Made by a program: the position numbers and the translations under genes
Part shown: in pieces, positions 36,998-46,137 of the stretch
Position numbering within the stretch: the first letter of the stretch is position 1
Layout of the letters: each line of letters begins with the position of its first letter
From: Rubripirellula amarantea
GTDB taxonomy: Bacteria; Planctomycetota; Planctomycetia; Pirellulales; Pirellulaceae
Direction: 5' to 3'
DNA length: 64,000 nt
Assembly (NCBI RefSeq): GCF_007859865.1
Contig: NZ_SJPI01000002.1
Coordinates: 1,198,721 to 1,262,720 of the forward strand
The notes under the pieces: model-generated
Seen by the model: only the letters and a program-made list of their open reading frames with translations
Databases searched by the model: none
What the model was told of the DNA's origin: nothing

Positions 36998-38365
36998 TTA
37001 AGACAGTTGACTGGCGGGTAATGAAGATAGCGAGTGCAATAAGGACCGCATTTGCCGCTCGCGATCTCCCGCATACGAATCGGCCGCTGCACGGACCTGG
37101 GACTTTGCTGAATCATCAAGCTGAATGGCGAATAGGCTACGTTCAAAGAAGCTAATCGCTTGATCGGTTGTGCGTACGTCGAGATCAGTCAGGTAGTCCG
37201 TCAAGTTCTTTCCATCAAATCGCGTGGCATCGCTTTCCAAGATGTCCGCGATCAGATTGGAACGTCCCAGTAGCGTCGATGAATTGATCCAAGCACGACC
37301 ACCATCCCAACCTTTCACATTGGGCGGATAGAAGAGGCCTTGGCCAATCCCGCGAAGTCCACGAGCCACCAGTTGAGTATTAGTGGTCGCGTTGAGCACA
37401 CGCATCATCCCGATGACCAACTCGGCTGGTGACTTGATCTTCTGCGCCAGAGCGACTTTCGAGAAGAACAGGTTGCTACCAAGAATTTGTTTGACGAGCG
37501 GTGCAATCTGCAGATCTTGTTCGCGAAATAAGTTGGCCAGCGGTTGAACTAACTGATCCGTCAAGTTCAGCTCATCGCTGACAAAGAACCGAAGCAACTT
37601 TCGAACAATGAATCGCTCCACACCGGGCTGCTGTAATACGACTTGCACGCCATCCTCGCCGTCAAAATCGCCGGAGCGTTCCAAGACGGTCTTGCTCGCA
37701 GCATCGTGTTGGTAACGATTCTTGCGAAACTTCCTGTTTTTGATTTCCCAACCGGTAAAACATCGAGCCAACTCTTGCACATCCATTTCGCTGTAGTTCC
37801 CCTCACCGAGGCAAAACAGCTCCATCAACTCGCGGGCAAAGTTTTCGTTAGGATGCGCCTTGCGATTGACCGCCGAGTCGAGGTAGATCAGCATCGCTGG
37901 ATCCTTTGAAATCTCGTGCACCAACGCAGCAAAATCACCAAGCGCGTGGTCGCGCAGCAATTGGTTCTGGGCCCACATCATGCGAGCGTCGTTGACCTTC
38001 TCGGCGCCAGTGGCGAAATGACCATGCCAAAAGAGCGTTGTCTTTTCCAGTAACTGGCTCGGTGTGTAGAGCAAGCGATAAACCCAGGCCGCCGACAATT
38101 GTTCGGGATCCCCACCCGCTAGCGTCGCTTCGGCTAGCGCATCGGCGGTCTCCCGAAACTCACCTGGCTCGACATTGCGAGAAACCAAGTCCGCAACCAA
38201 ATCACCGGGATCCTGGCTGACCGCAAGTTCGATCATTCGCCAATCGTGCCCAAACCCGGCTCGGCGGTAGAGGTGTGCCGCCAGCGAATGGTTCCACGGT
38301 TGACTAGGCGATGGTTCGTACGGCGACCATGCCCAATCTGGATCAATCGGCGTCATCGTATTCAC
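36998..38365 (-). CDS. DUF1800 family protein
   Basis: DUF1800 proteins are always linked to DUF1501 genes, as here (19-base gap), but have no known activity. Conserved blocks: HLYRRAGFGHDW near the N-terminus, LTLFWHGHFATG as KTTLFWHGHFATG, the NENFARELMELFCLGEGNY motif, RCFTGWEI, and GWDGGRAWINSSTLLGR. I choose the GTG start at 38365 because GGAGG lies seven bases before it and it overlaps the preceding stop as GTGA; ATG 38356 would place the ribosome site too far off. There is no signal peptide, so it may act with the exported DUF1501 partner in a way not understood. Confidence 0.93.
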   Translation of the reverse strand: MNTMTPIDPDWAWSPYEPSPSQPWNHSLAAHLYRRAGFGHDWRMIELAVSQDPGDLVADLVSRNVEPGEFRETADALAEATLAGGDPEQLSAAWVYRLLYTPSQLLEKTTLFWHGHFATGAEKVNDARMMWAQNQLLRDHALGDFAALVHEISKDPAMLIYLDSAVNRKAHPNENFARELMELFCLGEGNYSEMDVQELARCFTGWEIKNRKFRKNRYQHDAASKTVLERSGDFDGEDGVQVVLQQPGVERFIVRKLLRFFVSDELNLTDQLVQPLANLFREQDLQIAPLVKQILGSNLFFSKVALAQKIKSPAELVIGMMRVLNATTNTQLVARGLRGIGQGLFYPPNVKGWDGGRAWINSSTLLGRSNLIADILESDATRFDGKNLTDYLTDLDVRTTDQAISFFERSLFAIQLDDSAKSQVRAAADSYAGDRERQMRSLLHSLSSLPASQLS

Positions 38366-40152
38366 GGCTGAGCCTCCGCCCGAACATCGACATTAAGACC
38401 CAGGGACATTCGTGAGTCGCTGAAGTCTAGCTTTGCGCTCACGCCTTCGAACAGGCTTACCAGATCGGTCAGCAGGTCAATTTCTGCTTCCGCGGCTTCC
38501 TTAGGGTGGCCTTTCTCGAGCATGTTGTTCGCGACCAATGTCTTGCGATTGGCTTTCAGTAAAAGTGCTGACGACTCGGCATCAACTTCTGCAAACGTAT
38601 TGGACTGCGTTCGCACTTTTGTCAGTTCAGATTCTTCTGTGGCCACGAGTTCGCGAGCGAGCGCAGTCGAACTCGAAACGATCATTCGTTCACCATCAAA
38701 CGCGACGGTTGGCGAAAAATTGAACTGAATCTTCTCATCAAGGCTTTCTCGCTTATCTCGATCCGGCACATAGGTCGCGGTCACGAGTTGAGCCGCGCCC
38801 AGGGTTTCCATTCCAAGATCAAGCTGTGGTTGCCCGTTCTGCGCCCCGGTGACATTTAGAAAACCAATGAAGCTTTGGAATACTCGGCGCAACTCTGGCT
38901 GTGTCTCTTCAGGGTTCTTCATGCGAAACTGAATTGCGAATGCGGGTAACTTTATCGCGGGTTGTGGCAACACGTCGGTGAAGTCTTGAACCGCACCAAC
39001 GATTTGCACCTCGCTGCTAAACGATCCCAGTATGTCTTCACCGAAGTCACGACCTGAAAAGAACGTCGTTAGCGTCGTATCCGCGACGGCAAGCTTATCA
39101 TTCGCGCGATCGGACAGCAGATCGCCGGATCGCAACCACATTTGTGACAGATCGCGATAAGTAGATAACGCAAAGAGACGTTGATCAACGTCGAGCAAAG
39201 GAGGAGCCGCCCCTCTACTATGCTCACCAAAGTAATACTCACGCGGCGCTTCCCAATCTCGCTGGTGAGGCGTAGCCAATTCGAACCCCAGCCCGTCGTC
39301 GGTCATACTGATCGCCGCCGTCGCGTACGCAGCGTGACGTACATTTGCCAGCACTCCGCCCAGCACCAATTCACCAAAGAAGTTGTCAACCTTCTCGTTG
39401 AATACCTCTCGTGCAACTCCCTTAGCACGCAGCGTTTCCACATCGACGATTGCCGAAGCGACACGAGGGGGACGATCGGTGTTCGCCAAATCGCTTTGAG
39501 CTTCCTGAAACCAATCATCATTGGCGAGGTTTGCGTCGGCTTGATCGAGATACTGGTCCACTATCGACTTGCCCAGTTCAGAACTATTGGTCAGCACAAA
39601 CCAATCATTCAAGCGAACCATCTTGACCTTATCACCGATGCTATCCGCAACGAACCCGCGGTACTCGCCCTGTTTCCCCACTGCTCCTTGCAAATCACGA
39701 ATCACGATTAAGAACGTTCGAAATCGTTCTAGTGCTTCAGGATCCGACGAGTGAACCAAGATTGCCGCGCCGCCATCTGATGAATCGAGAACCAAGGTGA
39801 CTCCTCGGTCCGTCAACTTTGACACGGCTTCCTGCCAAGGCAACTTCATGCTCGATTCAAACGCGTCGATTGCCATGTCTAGCTGCCCCATCTGGCCGGA
39901 TTTCACAATCGCATCATAGGCAGATAGCGATTCGATTCTTGATCGAAGGGGATGGTTCATCACTGTCTGCACAAACGCCCCAAAGTCTGGCACATTGGCG
40001 TACGCGACGACGGATTCAGGCAACATTTCGGCTGCTTTGCAATCGGCGCAGCCGGGATCCTCGGCAATTGCATCTCGCAATTGCGATCCGATGCAACACG
40101 TGACTAGAAACGAGCAACCGAAGAAGAATAAACGTGCCACTTGTGTTCTCAT
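38362..40152 (-). CDS. Exported protein of unknown function, operon with DUF1800/DUF1501
   Basis: No recognised family. Signal peptide in residues 1-30 (LFFFGCSFLVTCCIG), followed by a mixed alpha/beta protein of 596 residues with a CADC-type cysteine pair close to the mature N-terminus. Segments such as LPESVVAYANVPDFGAF, KLTDRGVTLVLDS and NDWFVLTNSSELG recall DUF3352-like periplasmic proteins common in planctomycetes, but I would not press this. Its stop overlaps the start of the DUF1800 gene as GTGA, so the three genes are co-translated. It is the first gene of the operon; the promoter should lie in 40153-40509. Confidence 0.82.
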   Translation of the reverse strand: MRTQVARLFFFGCSFLVTCCIGSQLRDAIAEDPGCADCKAAEMLPESVVAYANVPDFGAFVQTVMNHPLRSRIESLSAYDAIVKSGQMGQLDMAIDAFESSMKLPWQEAVSKLTDRGVTLVLDSSDGGAAILVHSSDPEALERFRTFLIVIRDLQGAVGKQGEYRGFVADSIGDKVKMVRLNDWFVLTNSSELGKSIVDQYLDQADANLANDDWFQEAQSDLANTDRPPRVASAIVDVETLRAKGVAREVFNEKVDNFFGELVLGGVLANVRHAAYATAAISMTDDGLGFELATPHQRDWEAPREYYFGEHSRGAAPPLLDVDQRLFALSTYRDLSQMWLRSGDLLSDRANDKLAVADTTLTTFFSGRDFGEDILGSFSSEVQIVGAVQDFTDVLPQPAIKLPAFAIQFRMKNPEETQPELRRVFQSFIGFLNVTGAQNGQPQLDLGMETLGAAQLVTATYVPDRDKRESLDEKIQFNFSPTVAFDGERMIVSSSTALARELVATEESELTKVRTQSNTFAEVDAESSALLLKANRKTLVANNMLEKGHPKEAAEAEIDLLTDLVSLFEGVSAKLDFSDSRMSLGLNVDVRAEAQP

Positions 40153-40509
40153 GCCGTGAGAGGTGAGTTGGACTAGGACTGAACCGTCGTAGCTATTCGC
40201 TCATTAGACACCAGTCTTTGTAACGGCATGTACCATCTTAGGGTCAATTCGTTTGTAGGTTCTCGACTCCGGAAAGCCTCGTTTTCACGGTGTCTTTTTG
40301 AGACTCGGCTACTTACGATAAGGACATGCAGCCGTAGCCTGTGTGACGGGTCCTGTTTTGCCATCGCAATGCCTTTGAACCGACCGCCATGGTTGGCAAC
40401 AGTTGTTCACCTGCCCGATCGAACGATTAGAAGCGATACATCTGGCAGCTTCGCGTTTTGCGACGATACACTCAGCCGTACTCATCAACGAAGTGGATGA
40501 TCCCTCGGG
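40153..40509. other. Divergent intergenic region, nothing recognised
   Basis: This 357-base stretch separates the divergent 596-residue-protein operon and the macAB-tolC-like operon and should hold both promoters. I see no tandem repeat, no hairpin, and no small gene; short open frames here have no conserved sequence. Confidence 0.55.
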
Positions 40510-41775
40510 ATGAAAGCCGTTCTTAAAACCGTCATTGTTCTCTCCCTGCTGGGCGTTGCTGCAGCGTATGCCTACAAGCCAGCGAAGCAGTATCTGGCCG
40601 ATCGGAACAAGGTATCGTGGGAAACCGCCGAGATCGAAAAGGGTGATATCACGCGGTACGTCAATTCGACCGGTACAATCGAGCCCGTGCTATCCGTTTC
40701 GATCGGATCATTTGTGTCGGGGCCGATCGTCGAACTAAACGTTGACTTCAACGATTACGTCAAAGAGGGCGACGTGTTGGCGCGCGTTGACCCAAGGCTG
40801 TTCAAAGCGAACGTTGATCGAGACGAGGCCACTCTGGCAACTCGTCAGGCTGAACTCGAACGCGTCGAGGCCCAACTGAGGCAGTCGCTCAACAACTACA
40901 TGCGTGGAAAGAAGCTTCGGGGTGACGATAAAGACTTCATGTCCGATCGAGAAATGGATGCGTTGACGTATGAAGTCAAATCGCTGCAAGCACAACGCAA
41001 ACTTGCCAAGGCTTCGATTCAACAGGCCGCTGCTTCGTTGGAAACATCGCGGGCGAACTTAAACTACTGCGAAGTCACCGCGCCGGTCGACGGAGTTGTG
41101 ATTGACCGAAAGATCAATCCTGGGCAAACGTTGGCCGCTCAATTCCAGACTCCGGAACTATTCATTATCGCTCCGGACTTACGCAAAAAGATGCACGTCT
41201 TTGCGTCCGTTGACGAAGCCGACATTGGTTTGATCCAAGATGCGAAGGATGCCGACCGCCCCGTTACGTTCACGGTCGACGCGCACCCCGATGAAGTGTT
41301 CGATGGTGAAATTGAACAGATTCGCGTCAGCAGCGTTGCGACTTCCAATGTGGTGACTTACCCGGTCGTGATTGCGACCAAGAACCCTGATATGAAGCTA
41401 TTGCCCGGCATGACGGCCAGCATTTCATTTGAAGTGGACTCTACGACTGACGTTCCCAAGATCCCCAATGCTGCGTTAAGGTTCTTTCCGGATGATGTCA
41501 TGTTGGTGCGAGAATCGGATCGACATCTGATCGATGGCTCGGCATGGAAAAGCAAACCCAAGACCGATGCGGAAGAAGACGAGAATGCCAACCAAACCGC
41601 GACCGAGAAAGCAGCCGCCGAAAAGAAGAAGAACGAGCGACACGTTTGGGTGGTTGACGGCGATCACCTCAAAGCCGTTGCAGTCACGATCGGTCTGACC
41701 GAAAACCGTTTTACCGAGATGGCGAAGGGTGACTTGAAGGTGGGTGACAAGGTGGTCACGGGCAAGAAAGATTAA
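40510..41775 (+). CDS. MacA-like periplasmic adaptor (export locus 2)
   Basis: Membrane-fusion protein of a MacAB-TolC-type exporter. N-terminal anchor helix (VIVLSLLGVAAAYAY), first lipoyl half (ARVDPRLFKANVDRDEATL leading into the hairpin), coiled-coil hairpin about 95-190, second half YCEVTAPVDGVVIDRKINPGQTL, then the beta-barrel with FVASVDEADIG-like FASVDEADIG and LLPGMTASISFEV. An extra, highly charged Glu/Lys/Asn segment (about 345-375) sits before the last membrane-proximal domain, not normal for MacA. It is the first gene of an adaptor-permease-ATPase-TolC operon; the permease start follows by five bases. Confidence 0.93.
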   Translation: MKAVLKTVIVLSLLGVAAAYAYKPAKQYLADRNKVSWETAEIEKGDITRYVNSTGTIEPVLSVSIGSFVSGPIVELNVDFNDYVKEGDVLARVDPRLFKANVDRDEATLATRQAELERVEAQLRQSLNNYMRGKKLRGDDKDFMSDREMDALTYEVKSLQAQRKLAKASIQQAAASLETSRANLNYCEVTAPVDGVVIDRKINPGQTLAAQFQTPELFIIAPDLRKKMHVFASVDEADIGLIQDAKDADRPVTFTVDAHPDEVFDGEIEQIRVSSVATSNVVTYPVVIATKNPDMKLLPGMTASISFEVDSTTDVPKIPNAALRFFPDDVMLVRESDRHLIDGSAWKSKPKTDAEEDENANQTATEKAAAEKKKNERHVWVVDGDHLKAVAVTIGLTENRFTEMAKGDLKVGDKVVTGKKD

Positions 41776-41779
41776 CCCC

Positions 41780-43021
41780 ATGTCGTTTCTAGATACCATT
41801 CGAATTGCGCTGCGTGCGTTGCTGAAGAACAAGATGCGGGCAGTACTCACGATCATTGGAGTGGTGATTGGTATCGCTGCGGTAACGACAATCGTTTCCA
41901 TCGGCCAAGGCGCCAGCCAACTTGTCAGCGGCGAGTTCGAGGCCCTCGGAACCAACGTCATCCTGGTCTTTCCGGGACAAACTCGGCGAGGCGGTGTGAC
42001 TCAATCGGGCGCTCCCACCCTGACCGCAGCCGACTCCGATGCGATCAGCCGAGATTGTCCTGCGGTATTGGCATCGTCGCCCATCGTTGGAACTGGTGGT
42101 CAAATCATCTACGGCAACGAGAACTGGAACCCCAAGGAAATGCAGGGTGTGGGTGAAGATTTTTTGACGGTCCGGAACTGGGAACTCGAAGCGGGCGGCT
42201 TTTTTTCGAAGGACGATATTGAAGCGAACGGCAAGGTGTGTGTGATTGGACAGACGCTGATTCCGAAGCTCTTTCGCACTGTCAATCCGCTCGACGAAAC
42301 CGTTCGCGTCAATAACGTTCCTTTTCGCGTGATCGGAATTCTAAAGAAGAAGGGTGCCAATATGGTGGGCGATGATCAAGACGACGTCGTCCTTATGCCT
42401 CACACTACCGTGCGCAAACGCATCAATGGCTCGCCGCTCGATACCGTTCACGCGATCATGGTATCGGCGCGAAGCACCGATCAAATGGGAAAGGCCACTA
42501 AACAAATTCAGGCTCTGATGTACGAACGTCACGAGGTGGGGCCGACCGATGAAGCCGACTTTAGCGTCCAAGACACGACCGAGATCGCTGCAACGCTGGG
42601 CATCATCACAGGCACGTTGACACTGATGCTTTCAGCCATCGCGGGTATCTCGTTGCTCGTCGGCGGCGTGGGTATCATGAACATCATGCTTGTCAGCGTC
42701 ACCGAGCGAACGCGAGAAATTGGCATTCGAATGGCGATCGGGGCAAGAGGAAAAGACATCCTTCGCCAGTTCCTAATTGAATCCGTAGTGCTCTCGTGCA
42801 TCGGTGGTGCGATTGGCCTGGCACTTGGCACAGCGACCTCCATGGCAGCTACTGTTTTGATCAATGCCTACAAGCCAGGAACCGACTGGCCGATGGTGGT
42901 TTCGATTCCTGCCGCCTTTGTGGCCATGGGATTCGCAGCGGCAGTGGGCGTGTTCTTTGGCTACTATCCTGCTCGGCGGGCAAGCAAGCTGGACCCGATC
43001 GACGCGCTAAGGTATGAGTAG
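41780..43021 (+). CDS. MacB-type ABC permease (export locus 2)
   Basis: Permease with the standard four-helix MacB layout: helix 1 (AVLTIIGVVIGIAAVTTIVSIGQGA), a large periplasmic domain (about 50-270), and three C-terminal helices starting with LMLSAIAGISLLVGGVGIMNIMLVSVTERTREIGIRMAIGA in pieces. The ATPase is encoded separately, unlike E. coli MacB. Start ATG 41780 is supported by the conserved N-terminus; the frame stays open further upstream into the adaptor gene. The ATPase gene overlaps it by eight bases. Such systems export antibiotics, lipopeptides or lipoproteins. Confidence 0.94.
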   Translation: MSFLDTIRIALRALLKNKMRAVLTIIGVVIGIAAVTTIVSIGQGASQLVSGEFEALGTNVILVFPGQTRRGGVTQSGAPTLTAADSDAISRDCPAVLASSPIVGTGGQIIYGNENWNPKEMQGVGEDFLTVRNWELEAGGFFSKDDIEANGKVCVIGQTLIPKLFRTVNPLDETVRVNNVPFRVIGILKKKGANMVGDDQDDVVLMPHTTVRKRINGSPLDTVHAIMVSARSTDQMGKATKQIQALMYERHEVGPTDEADFSVQDTTEIAATLGIITGTLTLMLSAIAGISLLVGGVGIMNIMLVSVTERTREIGIRMAIGARGKDILRQFLIESVVLSCIGGAIGLALGTATSMAATVLINAYKPGTDWPMVVSIPAAFVAMGFAAAVGVFFGYYPARRASKLDPIDALRYE

Positions 43022-43772
43022 ACCGATGGCATTGATCGAACTGAACGATGTGCGGCGAGTGTACGACCTGGGTGAAGTGAAGGTCCACGCGCTGCGCAGC
43101 GTCACTCGGAACATCGAGCTTGGCGAATACATTGCCCTGATCGGAGCATCGGGCAGCGGCAAGTCAACGTTGATGAACACGCTTGGCTGCCTCGATCGTC
43201 CAACGCATGGCAGCTATCTGCTCGACGGTGAAGAAGTGGTCACGATGGATCGTGATCAGCGAGCCAAGATCCGCAACAAGCAACTTGGATTTGTCTTCCA
43301 AAGCTTTAACCTACTCAACCGCACTTCGGCTCTCGAAAACGTCGAACTCCCGCTGATGTATGGCAAGAAAGTTCCATCGCGAGAACGACGTGCAAGGGCA
43401 ATGGAAATGCTGGGGAAGGTTGGACTAGCCGATCGCTATCACCATCACCCCAGCCAGCTATCCGGTGGACAACAGCAACGTGTCGCTATTGCGCGAGCTT
43501 TGGTGAACCGTCCCTCCATTTTGATGGGTGATGAGCCGACGGGGAATCTTGATTCGAAAACCAGTCGCGAGGTCATTGAACTGTTTCGCGAGTTGAACGA
43601 AGAACAACAAATTACTGTCATCCTGGTAACTCATGATCAAAACGTTGCCAAGAATGCGAAGCGAACCATCGTGCTTCGCGACGGGGAAGTCGTCGAGGAC
43701 ACCGACGATTTTGCGTTGGCGAAGGCTGCCCTCGAGTACGATCCGATTTCGGACCATCCGCTCACACCCTGA
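43014..43772 (+). CDS. ABC transporter ATPase, MacB/LolD type (export locus 2)
   Basis: ATPase partner of the MacB-type permease. Walker [10 protein letters not shown] (about 43-51), Q-loop VFQSFNLL, signature [15 protein letters not shown], Walker [13 protein letters not shown], switch VTHD. At 252 residues it has a 20-residue tail after the usual end. Start ATG 43014 overlaps the permease stop; ATG 43026 is also possible. The TolC-like gene follows 126 bases later and is probably in the same transcript. Confidence 0.95.
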   Translation: MSRPMALIELNDVRRVYDLGEVKVHALRSVTRNIELGEYIALIGASGSGKSTLMNTLGCLDRPTHGSYLLDGEEVVTMDRDQRAKIRNKQLGFVFQSFNLLNRTSALENVELPLMYGKKVPSRERRARAMEMLGKVGLADRYHHHPSQLSGGQQQRVAIARALVNRPSILMGDEPTGNLDSKTSREVIELFRELNEEQQITVILVTHDQNVAKNAKRTIVLRDGEVVEDTDDFALAKAALEYDPISDHPLTP

Positions 43773-43898
43773 CACTTCCATCGTTCTAACCCGCACAACC
43801 GGAACGACGGGATCAGTTGGTACCCTCGACAGTTCCGGTCGTAACGGCGGAATCAAATCATTGGGATCAGTCGCTATGGCCGCCCGATTTGAAAGTGC

Positions 43899-45950
43899 AT
43901 GGCCTCTACTATCCCTCTATTCCGATCGACAATTGCAATCCCATCGCGAAGGGTCTTAGTCAGCTTGGTCATGGCGATGGGTTCATGCGTCCCAGCTTAC
44001 TTCCAGGTCAACTCTCACGCCGATGAGCCTTGCCAACCGATCCTGCCCGAGCAACGCTGTCTTGATATTCGCAGCCCCGCGGCACTGCGCCAGTACCCTG
44101 TTCTCGCGACGCCGCGACCTGAGACGGTCAACGACCTTCGATCTGCAACTCCGACCCGCTACCTGACTCTGAACGACGCGATCAACATCACGCTTGCCAA
44201 TTCAGAGGTTGTGAGAGTCCTTTCCAACGTCACGGCAAGCACGAGCGGACGCACGGTATACGACGCTGCTATCACCAATACAACCATCGACAACGAACGA
44301 GCCGCCTTTGATCCGACTCTGGCGATCAACAACACCTGGAATCAAACCGAGACTCCGACCGGGCAGCTTACCGATCCGTTTGACCCGCTATCGCCCGTCT
44401 ATATCGACGGCACTACCAATGAAGGATACGGGCTCGACTTTGGGCTTTCCAAACGTAATCTGATCGGCGGCACGTCAAGTCTAAGCATCCTTAGCAACTC
44501 CACGCAACTCACGCCGTCCAACGTTTTGCTCAATCCGTCTGATCGTACGGCAACCGAACTTCGCTACACACAACCGTTGCTGCAGGGAGCCGGGAAGGCA
44601 TTCAACCAAGCGCCGATCGTACTGGCAAGAATTGACACTGAACGATCGTACTTTCAATACAAAAGCGCTGTGCAACAATCGGTACAGGGCGTCATCGGTG
44701 CGTATTGGTCGTTGGTGTTTGCCAAGACCGACTTGTGGGCCCGTGAACAACAGGTCGAACAGGCCGAGTTTGCAGTCCGCAGAGCCGAGAGTCGTGTACA
44801 AATTGGCGATGCCAACCGAGGCGACCTCGCTCAAACGCAAGTAGCGCTCGAAAACTTCCGAGCGGTGTTGCTGGAATCGCAGGCAAACGTTCTGCAACGC
44901 CAAGCGGCTTTGCTGAACATGCTCGGACTACCGCCTTTCGAAGCTGAGCGGATGGTTCCTGTGACACCCATGCTCGACCAACTCATAGAAGTCGATTGGG
45001 AAGCCATCAATGCGCTGGCCCAGCAAGAGCGCCCCGACATCATCGAGCTAAAGCTCATCCTCGAAGCGGACCAACAACGACTACAGATTGCCAATAACCT
45101 AGCGCGTCCCCAACTCGACGGCGTTGCCTTGTATCGCTGGAACGGATTGGAAGGCACCACTCCAGCGGGCAATCGTATCCGTAGCGGGTCGGGAGACTTC
45201 GAAGACTGGACTTTGGGCGTTAACTTCTCGGTGCCGATCGGGCTGAGAGCCGGCAGAGCTTCGCTGCGTCAACGGCAGCTCATCATCACTCGCGATCAAG
45301 CCAACTTAGAACAAGGATTGCATCAAATGCAGCACTTGCTCGCTTTGCGCCTACGCAACCTTGAACAGTATTTTGCTCAATACGAACGGTACCAAGCAGT
45401 TCGCCAAGCTGCTCGCACAAACCTCGAACAACAACTTGCCCAATACAATCAAGGCATTGTGCAATTTATCGTTGTCTTGCAAGCGATCGTCGACTGGGGA
45501 AACGCCGTTAGTTCCGAAGCTCAAGCGCTCGCCCAGTACAACACTGAACTCGCCAATCTGGAATTGGAAACCGGCACCATTCTTTCGACTCACAATGTGG
45601 TCTTTTTCGAAGAGCGATTTCGTTCGATCGGACCGTTGGGCAGACTTGCCCAACCGGAATGTTATCCGCGGGCACAGCCCCCATCGGCAAACGTGGCGCG
45701 GTATGAAGGCGGAGATCAACCGTCGGAAGACTACTTTGATCTCGAAGATCCGGTCACCAAGCTATCATCAGCTGACTCAGGACTCTTAAACGCCGATGAG
45801 GTGGATCTTGATGAGAACGTAGAGTTCGAGAAGATCGAAGATGATCAGAACGGAGAAATGTCGGACGAGGAAATCGACCAGGCGCTACAAGATCGCCAGA
45901 CGAGCAATCGACTGATCGACTTTCTAAAACGCCCGTTTGTGCGTCGATAG
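43899..45950 (+). CDS. TolC-family outer-membrane efflux protein (export locus 2)
   Basis: Outer-membrane channel that completes the tripartite exporter. Signal peptide in the first 45 residues (RVLVSLVMAMGSCVPAYFQ). Two repeated coiled-coil/beta halves are visible: LTLNDAINITLANSEVVRVL opens the first, and VDWEAINALAQQERPDIIELKLILEADQQRLQIA in the second. The 683-residue length exceeds TolC (about 470) through an N-terminal extension and an acidic C-terminal tail (about 610-670, rich in Asp/Glu) ending in basic residues. Start ATG 43899 with GAAAG upstream is plausible. It may also serve export loci 1 and 3, which lack their own channel. Confidence 0.92.
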   Translation: MASTIPLFRSTIAIPSRRVLVSLVMAMGSCVPAYFQVNSHADEPCQPILPEQRCLDIRSPAALRQYPVLATPRPETVNDLRSATPTRYLTLNDAINITLANSEVVRVLSNVTASTSGRTVYDAAITNTTIDNERAAFDPTLAINNTWNQTETPTGQLTDPFDPLSPVYIDGTTNEGYGLDFGLSKRNLIGGTSSLSILSNSTQLTPSNVLLNPSDRTATELRYTQPLLQGAGKAFNQAPIVLARIDTERSYFQYKSAVQQSVQGVIGAYWSLVFAKTDLWAREQQVEQAEFAVRRAESRVQIGDANRGDLAQTQVALENFRAVLLESQANVLQRQAALLNMLGLPPFEAERMVPVTPMLDQLIEVDWEAINALAQQERPDIIELKLILEADQQRLQIANNLARPQLDGVALYRWNGLEGTTPAGNRIRSGSGDFEDWTLGVNFSVPIGLRAGRASLRQRQLIITRDQANLEQGLHQMQHLLALRLRNLEQYFAQYERYQAVRQAARTNLEQQLAQYNQGIVQFIVVLQAIVDWGNAVSSEAQALAQYNTELANLELETGTILSTHNVVFFEERFRSIGPLGRLAQPECYPRAQPPSANVARYEGGDQPSEDYFDLEDPVTKLSSADSGLLNADEVDLDENVEFEKIEDDQNGEMSDEEIDQALQDRQTSNRLIDFLKRPFVRR

Positions 45951-46137
45951 CTATCACCCACAACGCCGCGTAGCTTGTCGCAAGTCACCCGTTTTGCGCT
46001 ATATCAATCCGTAGGTGCATAGTGAGATTCTGACCCGCTTGGGATTCGGACTACTCCTGGGTATTGTCCTTGTCTATCTTTAGGTTACGAAACCTTGAGG
46101 CTTCAAAACCTATATTCTGATAGACGGATTCCATTCG

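Noticed and set aside
39181-39711. 176-residue plus-strand open frame
   Set aside because: Lies antisense within the exported 596-residue protein gene and has no ribosome site or recognisable domain.
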